A DNA stretch of 64,000 bases from Pterobdella sp. o SKG-2022 (Eukaryota; Annelida; Clitellata; Hirudinida; Piscicolidae): assembly GCA_964035795.1 (NCBI GenBank), contig OZ038321.1, positions 11,683,093 to 11,747,092 of the forward strand, in the 5' to 3' direction. The notes under the pieces are model-generated. The model saw nothing but the letters and a program-made list of their open reading frames with translations. It searched no databases and had not been told where the DNA came from. Positions 33,905 through 46,500 of the stretch are shown here, piece after piece; positions within the stretch are counted from its first letter, which is position 1, and every line of letters starts with the position of its first letter. The position numbers and the translations under genes are program-made.

Positions 33905-36900
33905 GCGTTGGAAACAAAGAAAACCAGTTATTCAGGGGATCTGAATGGGAGTTGCCTATTCCATGTGAGTCAGCTCCGGCGGATTGAGCGGATGAGATCA
34001 ATATGATCCAACGGCCAAGAAGACGGTTCTGCAACGCTTTGAAGAGTGCAGGGCATGTCAAGGCACTAAGACGACATGGCCATCCACTGCATCCTGACTC
34101 ATCTCCAACCGTCTCGACATTGTCTTGCTGCTGGACAAGATGGGCCAGGACGAGAGAGTGAGGTTGACGACCATGCGCAACTTTCCTTCACTTCAAACCA
34201 ACTCACGCGTAAGTCACAACTTCATCAAATTTCTCACATCATCCTTTTTCAAGCCCTACGGCGATAAGAACGTGGCGAAGCGACAGGCATGGATATGCTG
34301 GAAGTCGTAGCCACAATCCTACACGTAGGCGGCTCAGGCCATATGGTCGTCTTCTATCGACAGAAATAGCGATAGGTTTCGGCAGCCACCTGAGCGACGA
34401 TGCAGCCCTTTTTAAGACAGCACTGCTTTCCCCTAATTTGAGGAAAGGACTAGAAAAGATGTCCCAGACATTGCCTGTTTCACTCTATCCTGGCCAGCTA
34501 GCCGCGGCTGGTGGGACCCCACAGCAAGCAGCAAGAAATACACAAGAACAACAAAGGTGATTCTACTCACCTTAGGCGCATGGATCGTGCGCACTCCGAT
34601 AGATCGCGCTGGGACTGCTAGACCTGAGAAAAGGTCTGCACTGATTGAAAGAGAGCTGGAAAGGTACAAGGTACAGATCACTGCTCTTAGCGAGACACGG
34701 CTTGCCAATGAAGGTCAACTCTCAAAAGCACACGCTGGCTACACATTTTTCTGGATCGGACGTAAACAAGAAGAACGTCGTGAGGCAGGAGTTGGATTCG
34801 CCATCAAATCCAATCTGGTCAACAAGCTACCTTTGCCTCCCAGAGGTATTAATGATCGTCTGATGACCGTTCGTCTGCCACTACCCAAAAATCGTTACGC
34901 CACTCTGATCAGTGCTTACGCTCCCACTATGACCAATCCTGATGAGATCAAAAAAAAGTTCTACAAAGACCTGCAAGCGACAGTTGCCTCTGTGCCCAAA
35001 GCGGACAAACTCGTCATTCTTGGTGATTTCAATGCTCGAGTCGGCAGTGATTACTCATCATGGGCAAGAGTTTTGGGAAAAAATGGAGTAGGAAAATGTA
35101 ACAGCAATGGCTTACTGCTACTAGAATCCTGCGCGGCTCAAAAGCTACTAATTACCAACACAGTCTTTCGCTTAGCCAACCGTAACAAGACGACTTGGAT
35201 GCATCCTTGCTCCAAGCACTGGCACTTGCTGGACTACGTTATCGTCAGGCAAAGGGACAAAAAGGACGTCAGAGTCACGAAAGCCATGTGCGGGGCAGAG
35301 TGTTGGACAGACCATCGCCTGTTGATTTCAAAGCTGAACATCAGGATTGAGCCGCACAGACGATCGCAAGGAAAAAAGGCTCCAAAACGCCTGGATGTTT
35401 CCAAGCTTAATAGAGATAACATTAACAGCAGAGCTTTGACTCACGAAATGCTGAGTCTGACTGGGCGACTTTCAGAGATATCGTCTATGCTGCAGCCTTA
35501 GAGGTGGTGGGGACCACTAAACGAAAACACCAGAACTGGTTCGATAAAAACAATGAATGCATTCAGTTCATGTTGGATGAGAAACACCGTCTCCACAGTG
35601 CACACCTCAACGACCCGTTATCAGCGGTGAAGAAAGCTGCATTCTGCAACGTAAAGAGAAGTTTACAGCTAGAGCTGCGTCGAATGCAGGATAAATGGCT
35701 CAGCGAGAAAGCCGATGAGATCCAATGTTATTCTGATTGCAATGACCTGAAAAACTTCTACAGTGCACTTAAGTCTGTCTACGGACCCACTTCGTCTGGA
35801 TCATCTCCCCTTTTCAGCGCAGCTGGAAACATACTGATCACAGACAAGGAGAAAGTTCTTGAACGATGGGCAGAGCACTTCAGTTGTGTTCTCAACCGTC
35901 CTTCCACCATTAACAAGGAAGCGATCGCAAGACTGCCCCAAGTCCCAATCAAGCACTCTCTTGCCGACGTTCCTACTGTAGCAGAAGTAGAAAAAGCAGT
36001 GAAGCGGCTTTCAAGTGGAAAGGCACCCGGCGTTGACTCCATTCCTGCGGAAATTTACGCCTTTGGAAGGGAACTCATGATCAGGAAGCTTTTTAAACTA
36101 TTCCAGTCTATGTGGAACCAAGAGCATATCCTGCAAGAACTAAAAGATGCTTCTATAGTCCACCTATACAAGCGCAAAGGAAATCGTCAATCGTGCGATA
36201 ACCATCGTGGCATATTGCTACTCTCTATCACCGGGAAAATCTTAGCTAAAGTTCTGCTGAACCGCTTGATTGATCACCTGGAAGACGGTTTATTGCCTGA
36301 AAGTCAGTGTGGGCTTAGACCGGAGCGCAGCACAGCAGATATGATCTTCGCAGCACGTCAACTCCAGGAGAAGTGTCAAGAGCAAAACGTTGGTCTCTAC
36401 ACCACTTTTATAGACCTGACGAAAGTCTTCGATACTGTCTGCAGAAAATGGCTTTGAGAGATCATGGCCAAGTTCGGCTGTCCTGCTAAGTTTATTACTA
36501 TGGTAGGGCGATTCCATGACGGCATGCAAGCCAGCGTGCAAGATGATGAGAAGTACTCGAAGCCATTTCCAGTCACAAACGTCGTGAAACAGGGCTGCGT
36601 TCTTACTCCAATTCTCTTCAGTATGATGTTTTCAGCCATGCTGACTGACGCTTTTTGCTCTGGTGACATCGGAGTCGACTACAAATTCCGAACTGATGGG
36701 AAGCTGTTCAACTTACGTAGGTTTCAGGCAAAAACCAAAGTTCAGAAAGACATTGCCCGAGATTTTTTATTTGCTGACGACTGCGCACACAGTCTAACAT
36801 GCAGGAAAGCATGAACCGGTTTGCCAAAGCCTGTGACGACTTTGGTCTGACAATAAGTATCAAGAAAACCGAAGTGATGTACCAGCCTGCCTATAATGCT

Positions 36901-37760
36901 CCCTACTCAGAACCAGTTATCACGGTCAACGGCGAGAAGCTTACAGTGACAGAAAAGTTCATTTATCTTGGCAGCACACTGTCACGGTCTGTCAGTATCG
37001 ATGAGTAGGTATCCTACAGAATCGCTAGAGCCAGCTTGGTTTTTGGCAGACTCAGAGAGAAGGTGTGGGATAGAAGAGGGATCAGTCTTCTGACCAAGCT
37101 GAAGCTGTACCGTGCTGTCGTCCTTCCTTCATTGATGTACGCCTGCGAAACATTGACTGTGTACAGTCGTCATGCCAGGCAGTTGAACTCTTTTCACATG
37201 CGATGCCTTCGGAAACTGCTTCACATCAAATGGCAGAACAAAGTGCCCGACACAGAGGTACTTCAAAGTGCCAAAATGAAGAGCGTTCATGCGTTTCTCA
37301 AGCGGTCCCAGGTCAGGTGGGCAGGCCACGTATTCAGAATGCCCGACGAGCGCCTGCCAAAGCGATTGCTTTACGGTGAGCTGAGTGAAGGCAAGCGCTC
37401 TCTTGGAGGTCAGAGGAAGCGATACAAGGACACGCTGAAAGCTTCTCTGAAATCCTGTGGTATTAATTCTGACACCTGGAAAGAAATGGCCCAAGACCGG
37501 CCTACTTGGCACAGCGCTGTCTCCACAGGTGTGTCGAGCTTTGAGGCGAAGCGTGTGGAAGAGCAAAAGCAGAAACGCCAGCGTCGCAAAATAAAAGCGA
37601 GTACTGCTTCACAGTTTGTTTCTACTTTAGCATATCCCTGCCCAAAGTGTACAAGGCTTTTCAATGCGAGAATAGGCCTGATCAGCCATCTTCGCACCCA
37701 CAAAACCCAGGAATAGAAGTTGTGGTCGTCTTCGCCTGCGAAGGACGAATATCATCATCA
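33905..37760 (+). mobile_element. RTE/jockey-like LINE, long but broken, with C-terminal C2H2 finger
   Basis: GC-rich sequence with sharp edges against AT-rich flanks. The 5' part (33905-34556) is probably UTR or degraded ORF. The endonuclease (34557-35501) reads LSETRL, GVGFAIKSN, ISAYAPTM, ILGDFNARVG, TWMHP, LLDYVIVRQ and CWTDHRLL. The RT spans frames 35504-36457 (WAEHFSCVLN, KAPGVDSIPAEIY, FIDLTKVFDTV), 36464-36814 (VKQGCVLTPILFS, FADDCA) and 36799-37008. 37036-37716 is the thumb and C-terminal part (KLYRAVVLPSLMYACETL, RWAGHVFRM), ending in a C2H2 finger (CPKCTRLFNARIGLISHLRTH minus its last base context). A TGA at about 36455 replaces an expected codon before EIMAKFGC. The 3' end near GGACGAATATCATCATC is typical of this group. 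Confidence 0.85.
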
Positions 37761-37784
37761 GACTCATGAAGGACGACTGTGGTC

Positions 37785-38060
37785 GGCGCGGTTCGTAATT
37801 GCGACGTGATGGTTCTAGCCGCGTCCAGTTGGACACTTTCTAGCTTCTGGATGTTAGTGTTAGATATCCAAGACGCTCAAGCAGGAGCTGCGTATTCCAC
37901 GACGCTTTGCATAGTTGCAATATATACAGTGCGTAAATCCGATGGTCTCCACTCCCACGTTGAGGTTGTCGTCTCTGGGTCAACATTAGACAACCAATAT
38001 TCTGAACCGCCTGCATGCAGGATTGTTTCTGCGGCTTCCAGTGACATCTTCATTTAACGT
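37785..38060 (-). mobile_element. Antisense RT-thumb fragment of a different LINE
   Basis: The minus strand reads VYIATMQSVVEYAAPA, a TGA, then ASWISNTNIQKLESVQLDAARTIT, the recognisable region just after the RT core in I/ingi-type LINEs. It abuts the 3' end of the plus-strand LINE, so one element probably inserted next to or into the other. The GC-richer stretch on to about 38480 may be more of it but is not identifiable. Confidence 0.6.
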
Positions 38061-41000
38061 TTTCGCCTTTTCCCATTGCTACGGTACTTGGTAAAAACGT
38101 GGGCATGTTCTTCGAGCCAGTGCAATGAAGTCTTAAGGTGGAGTACAGTGTGCGCAGTCTTGGCCTTTCATTTACACCCAAGGTTCTTTTGCCGTGGTTT
38201 AACAAGCTGCAACGTTGACAGTGAAGTTCTCGAGTCGTAAGTTTTACATCAGACTGTCCTTGTCCTAGATGAAGGGCTTGTCAAGACTAACGAGTTTCAG
38301 CTACCCTGGTTATGAAATGACAAAATTTTACAAGAAAATGTCTATCCATTTCTCAACTAGCTCATCAGACGCAGCTAAGACGAAAAGAAAGAAAAAGCTG
38401 CCAACTATTGTATGACGCTAGCCTCCAACCCACCACACCGCTGGTTCCCAGACAGACGTGTGGTTTTAGGTGTACTCTGTTTGACGCCTTTTACGACACG
38501 TCAGATTGCTAAAAAAATATAAATTGACGTCGAAACCATAAATATTATTTCATAAATTGTTAAATGTCAAAAATATCATATGAAATATTGAATGATAATA
38601 AATATTTCGGTAGCAATATAACAATATAAATATTGATAATAATAATAATAATAATGATACTAATGAAATATAATTTTTATGAAAAATATGCTAAAAATTT
38701 ACTCGATGATAAAATAGTAAAAAATGATAAAAAATTCATTATAAATAAATACTCTCATGTACATGTATTTTGAATAGTATAAAAAAATATTATTTCCTCT
38801 AAGTTCAGCAATATCATAGAAGTCAACCTCTAGATTTTGAACTATTTTTGGGTCCCTATCTTTCAAAGTCTTAAAATCAGCACTTGCCCACACATACAAA
38901 AAAAAACATTTAAAAATATGGGAAAAGAAGAAGACGAAAAAAAATATTTTGGGGAAAAGTCCAATCCTTTCATCCAAATGAAAAAACCTTGAAATCTCTC
39001 ACAACTATCAAAGAGAAGCCAATAAACAAAACAAAAAAAACCTTTGAATGATCAAAATACCAAAAAAAATGAAATTGCTAGCTTTCAGGAAATTACATTA
39101 TTTTTGTTAGATAATTATGAACAAAAAATATTAACGATAAAGATTATATTTTTTACTTAAATAAAAAAATGCATTGCATTTAACATATTTTAATACTTAA
39201 GTCCAGACTTTTAAGGTATTAAAACATTATAGATATCCAGGTTAATGTGCACAAAAATTTGGTTATGCACAAATTTAAAAACATATCTATTAATATACAT
39301 GCATATAGATGAATATATATTAGTTTTCAGTTTCAAATATAGATACTCTATGTAGATAATGTATTTATTGAAATAAATTTATTTAATATAGTATAAATGA
39401 GAAAAATATGACAATCGAGTATTAAAAATATTAAACTATAAATAAAAAGAAAATTAACTGAAACAAAAATGAAACAAGCGATCTACGGTAACGTTTACGG
39501 GTTTTTTTGGGAATAAATTTAAGTGTATGTCTAGAATACTAATAATAAAATAATGGTAAAATGTATATGAAAAAGTTCTAGATCCAACTTTCTTACACGA
39601 TTCACTATAGGGTTATCTTATAAGTGCTTGTTGAAACATCAGAAATGGTTCTGAAGCATACCCTACAAAGACCATTATAGTCGTTCTGCTTTTTCTTTTC
39701 AATCTAGCGTTTCTGCTCTTCATTTATCGTCATTGGTGTCCAGCTTATACATTTGACAGCACGCAACAACCTTGCGTATCAACCATTTTATTTTTTTTCA
39801 AAGACTTGTTCAAAATCTGTCTTGCTACCATCGAATAAAACAGCTTTTACTGTTCTTTAATGTTCTTTTTGAAGTTTCTGTGCGTGAGAATGTTTGCAAT
39901 TTTATTGCAGACGTTTTATGTAGTGACGATCAAAACATCTAACAAATGTCAATCGGGAATTTAAAACTGAAAAAATATAACTATAAATTTAAGACTATCC
40001 TAAAGACTAAAAAGACTATCTATTGAAACAATTTTACTCAGTACTTTTAAAAATTAAATATTAAAATAACTTTTGATAAATGAATCATTTAAATTTTAAA
40101 AACAAAAACTACTGAACTCAACAAAGTTATAATTTGAAATCAACTTTTTTGCGTTATTGATAGTTTTGGATTGAAAAAAGATAAAAAACGCTAACGACAA
40201 AAATTAAACCAAACGTATGAGCAAAAAATTGAGAAATTAAATGATTAAGAATTTTTATAAAATTATCGTTCATTATTAAAAGTTACAATGACTTGAACTG
40301 AAGTACAGACGCCAATACATTTTCTCCTCTTTTCTGTTATTGTTAACTCTGGTGCTTCAGGTTCCCCATCATTTAGAACCATTCCTTTGAAAGACATTCA
40401 CTCCCAAATAAAAGATAATGTAGATGTTTTTGATTATGAAGAGAAAAATATTTACAAAGTAAAGGTTGAATAGAGTTGAAAATTACCTTTTTGAAAAACT
40501 TCTGGTATGCTAATTAGAGTTTCAGTAGAGATATTACATTAAAAATTATATTGAGTCCTTGCAAGAACATTTATGGTTTATGCAAAAATAGTTGTTTGCT
40601 ATAAATTACTTTTCTTTAAAAATAAAAAGTCACTTATAGAATGACTCAAAACATAGTTCAAATCTATTTTTTAAAAAATAAAGTGCCTTTCGTTAAAACT
40701 TTGAAAATTCGATGAAGGTCTGCTTTGCTCAATGGTTGTTTTTTTTTGCAAATTTATATCTTTTGCCTCTAATAAACTGAGTATGGAAATCGTGTTGGTT
40801 CACTTTCCTAATTTGATAAGCTTTTTACAAAATATTCAAACGTACTTTTGGAGTTCATTTTTATTCCGCAAAGCTTTTCGTAAATATATTTATGATTCTC
40901 CTCAATGAATTGAAAAATTTGTGAAAAAGTTATAGAACTATTAAGTCATTCATGACTTTTTTGACAAGTTTGCATATTATTAGAAACTCCTATAGTTTTA

Positions 41001-41159
41001 CGTACTTGAACTTCAACTGAAGTTTAGTGTAACAAAATTCAATAGAAAAGAATTCATAAATAGATTCCGCAAAATAAAATATCTGATTTAACTCAAATAA
41101 ACTTATAAGGCGTGATGTAAACGGACCTTTATTTGCTTATGACACTCGTATGACACAGT
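38061..41159. other. Long intergenic region, no supported gene
   Basis: Mostly AT-rich. An open piece at 38900-38760 on the minus strand (KTLKDRDPKIVQNLEVDFY...) and one at about 40312-40456 on the plus strand (NSGASGSPSFRTIPLKDIHS..., ending at a GTAAAG) have protein-like composition but no identified family. A lone AAGCTTTTCGT block is at 40870. Confidence 0.4.
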
Positions 41160-41404
41160 ATAAAACGTTTTTTACACTGACCAATAGGATTGAAGCAGAT
41201 TTTGATCAAGTTTTTTAATTTGCTACTTCTCCCGCTGAAAAAGCATTTTGAAAAAATCATTTATTTTAGAAATACTAATAAAAAATAGCAAAACCAAACC
41301 AAAAAAATGCTTTCTTAAAGGGAAAAATAGCAAATCGAAAAATCTTGTACAAGTCTGCTTCCATCCTATTGATGAGGGTAAAAAACGTTATGCTTTTTAT
41401 AGGA
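41160..41404. repeat. Imperfect long inverted repeat (hairpin)
   Basis: The left arm (about 41160-41271) contains TATAAAACGTTTTTTACAC, CCAATAGGAT, GAAGCAGA and GAAAAAGCATTTT. The right arm (about 41280-41404) contains their reverse complements in reverse order (AAAAAAATGCTTTC, GTCTGCTTCCATCCTATTG, GTAAAAAACG). Arms are about 110 bases with mismatches and a very short loop. Unrelated in sequence to the AAGCTTTTCGT palindromes. The open frame at 41248-41463 is an artefact of it. Confidence 0.75.
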
Positions 41405-41659
41405 CGCGTAAACTTAAAGTAAAGGGTTTTAAATCTTTGATTAATTTAAAAATTATCAAATAGCTTTAAAATTAAAATTTTCAAAATTGAAAACAGTTTC
41501 GAATAAAAATTTATAAGCATCATGCGCTAACAACGCGCTCATTTCCTGTTTTAAATGAGTTGAGGTCGCGGTTGCGTTTCATCTTTTAAGTTTCAATTTT
41601 GTGTTATGCTTTTGTTTAAATTTTAATCAGTTGAAGAATACCAATCAATTATCATTTAG

Positions 41660-43117
<1,458 letters not shown>

Positions 43118-43551
43118 AATAATCATGTTGAGTTTTTATGTACTGTGCATTGTAAACGTTCAATCGAATATAATGTTTCAAATTTAATGTTATATCTTAT
43201 GAGCTAAGTTTGTTTTACCTGAGAAGTTATTTAGTTGAAAATTGTTTTTTATTAAGTAATTAAGATTTGATTTATACTTTATATTTTTAGTTAAATTTTT
43301 TTCAGATGATATTATTTTATATTTTGTATGGAAGCTAAAAATAAACTTACAAAAACGTTTTATATCAATCTGAGTCAAAGCGCCGCATATATAAACCGTA
43401 TAATTAGAGAACTGGGACAATCAAAATTTCATTAATTTTTATGAAATCTGACATTAAAGCGGTGAAAATAAGAATTTAACCGAGGTGTTTTGAATTAGCG
43501 GAAGTTGTTCGTATAGTAGCACCTTCCTACCAGCCATCTCTAGATGCAAAG
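43118..43551. other. Intergenic between the ELAV-like and Gq genes
   Basis: AT-rich spacer with both neighbours on the plus strand; no gene seen. Confidence 0.6.
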
Positions 43552-46500
43552 ATGGCCTGTTGCCTAAGCGAAGAAGCCAAAGAACAAAAACGGATTAACC
43601 AGGAAATTGAAAAACAACTTCGAAAAGACAAAAAAGATGCCCGTAGAGAGCTGAAACTACTTTTGCTCGGTATGCTTTTTGATCATTTCAAATCCTGTCT
43701 AAGTTTTCCTCAAGTATTGACCCTACCTGTCGTTTTTGTACATGTTTTTAATTCTCTATTAATTATGAAATTGTTTCAAGTTGATTTTTAGAAAAAAATT
43801 AGCTCTAAACTTATCAGGGGAATATGAGTAATTGTATATCTGTCTGTAGGAAGTGAGATTACAAAAGTTCAATCTATCTTTTCTAAATTTTTTATAATAA
43901 ATTTACATTTTAAAATTCTGTTATAAAGCAATAATGAAAATTCTAATAAAAAGATTTTTCCTAAAACTAGACCATTGCTAATACAATCAGTTCTGATCAA
44001 TCATTTATTTTATTATATTTGGTATCTTTTTTTTAAAGGGTTTTCTGTTTTTTTTCTATAACTTCACTTTCAATTATTTCTTTTTTATTGTATACATTTT
44101 AATTTACCAGCTCATTTTTTTTTAGTTGAAATAGGTTTTCTTTGACTCTGGCTTTCAACCTCAAAACTCTATGCCTGCTTTATGCATTCATCATTCTTAT
44201 CATTTCAAAATTAAATATACTTTGCTCAGTGTTAATGGCTTTAATGCTATTAAGGTTTATTGCTTATATACAATTTAAAACATACCTGTCTCTGAAATCT
44301 GCATTACCACCTGAATCTTCTCAATAATAAGTAGTCTATAATAATTGAATATTTTTTAATATGGCAAGTTCAAGTTTCATTCAGCATTTTTAAAAAAATT
44401 ATGAGAGTGTTTGATTTTATTTTTTGAAATTAGCTTTCAAATGAATATATGTAGTTTGCAAATTTGAAGTTTTTTTAATATCTCATGATTTTCAATTATT
44501 AGTTTCTTATAGAATGAAAAATGCTTTTATACAATATTTTTATTAAAGTTTCAGTTGGTAATAAACCTATTGTATTAAGGGTTAATAAAAAATTTTGATT
44601 ACCATGTCTTGAAAGCTTTTTAAAAAATTTTTTGAATTCTAAGTTCATTGCAATTAATTTCATTTGATAATATGATTAATGAATCATTACTGTGTGCATA
44701 TTATTTGATTATTCATGTTTATTTAGTTTTTTGCTTATTATGTTGTACAAATTTTTGTTGCATATTTTAAAATTCTATCAGATAAAGATCAAATTTTTGA
44801 TATAATTTTCATCATTTGCATTATTAAAAAATTCAAAAGTTAAATTTGATGTTTATTTTGAAAACATTTAATATTTGAAAGTTTATTAAAGAAATTTAAT
44901 TTTTTCAATTACCATTAATGTTTTTTTTTTCGTTTGCTAAATCTTCTATACACATGCTGAGATTACATTTTTATTTTAGTCTGCATTAACATTTATTACA
45001 AATAGAATTTTCAGGTGATTCCTATAAGTATCTTTTCAATTCTTTCAGAATGTTTTGATTTTGGAGCACTTTTCAATATAATAATTTATAAAAATTCAAC
45101 ATAGATTATAGGTTTTACCAAATTGTAAAAAAATTCAATTTTCATTTTGTGGCTGTTTTAAGTTCTATTCAAATTCAAATTTTATAGATAATATTTTCAA
45201 TTGGCATCAGTCATAAGCTTTTGCAACAATGGGACGTCACCCTACAGGAACTGGGGAGTCAGGCAAAAGTACATTCATCAAGCAAATGCGCATCATCCAT
45301 GGAAGTGGCTACACTGATGATGACAAACGTACTTTCATCAAACTTGTTTTCCAAAACATTTTCATGGCCATCAATTCACTCATCCGGGCCATGGAGCAAC
45401 TACGTATCCAATATCAAGATGAGAAAAATGAGGTTGAATTATTGGTGTCATTAATAACTTATCTATGTTACTAGATATTAGTTATTAAGGTAGTTTTAAA
45501 ATACAATTTGTTGATTAGAACAAAAGTTGAATTGATTCAATCTTTTTGATTGAAAAAATTTTAATATCAACTGTTTTAGGGATTATCTGACTTATAGCGT
45601 GTTTTTTACCAACACTTATCTAAAAAGATCTTTGATAAATTTTTTTGTGATAACAACTTTCAACTAAATCATAACTGATTATGGTTTATTATTATTGAAT
45701 CAGATTGTGGTGATTGGTTAGTAACAGAAGATTAATGATTAAATTTGTTTGAGTGGCATTATGTGCTTTATTTCAGTACTTGATGAATCCTTATTCAGAT
45801 ATATAACACCCATTTGTTCAACTTTAGTGGTAAATTAGCTTGAACTTTATTTTGCACTAACATTTGAGCCTTATACTGATCATTCAATGTTATGGATTGC
45901 TTGAATTGAATATTTTCTTATTTTTTGAATTTTAAAATATTTTGCTATAATATCATGAAAATTAATATAATTAAAATTATTAATAAATTTAAATTGATTG
46001 TTTTAAAGTTAAATGTCTAAAGCATCAAAGTTTATTAAAGATGTATGGAAGTTGACTCACATTTGCAATGAAAACCAGATAGCAAAATACAATATTAAAA
46101 TAAATTACTTTAAACCCATATTGTATATCATGGCAGGAGCATGCTAAAATGGTGAGGCAGGTTGATTTTGAGACAGTATCAACTTTTGAATCACCTTATC
46201 CTGAAATGATCAAGTCTTTGTGGGCAGATCCAGGGGTGCAAGAATGTTACGATCGTCGCAGGGAGTACCAGCTAACTGACTCAGCTAAATAGTCAGTTTT
46301 TTTATTCTCACATGTTCATCAATGATTTTCAAAAATTATTCATAAAAATCTTTAGCTATTTGGTTCCACTGATTTTAGTTTAGAGATATTACATGATAAA
46401 GGTCAAAAAATTCACTTGGCGTCATTGAAAAAATTCAAATGTACTTTGGAAAAAAATTTTTTTTCAATATAATTCACCATGCTTATTAAATTGCTCAAGT

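Noticed and set aside
38699..38977. 92-codon minus-strand ORF
   Set aside because: Its ends are low-complexity Phe/Tyr/Ile runs; only a short middle part looks protein-like and no splice partner was found.
41248..41463. 71-codon lysine-rich ORF
   Set aside because: Lies across the long inverted repeat and has low-complexity composition.
43190..43420. 76-codon minus-strand ORF between the ELAV-like and Gq genes
   Set aside because: AT-rich Asn/Lys/Phe composition typical of random open frames in this sequence.
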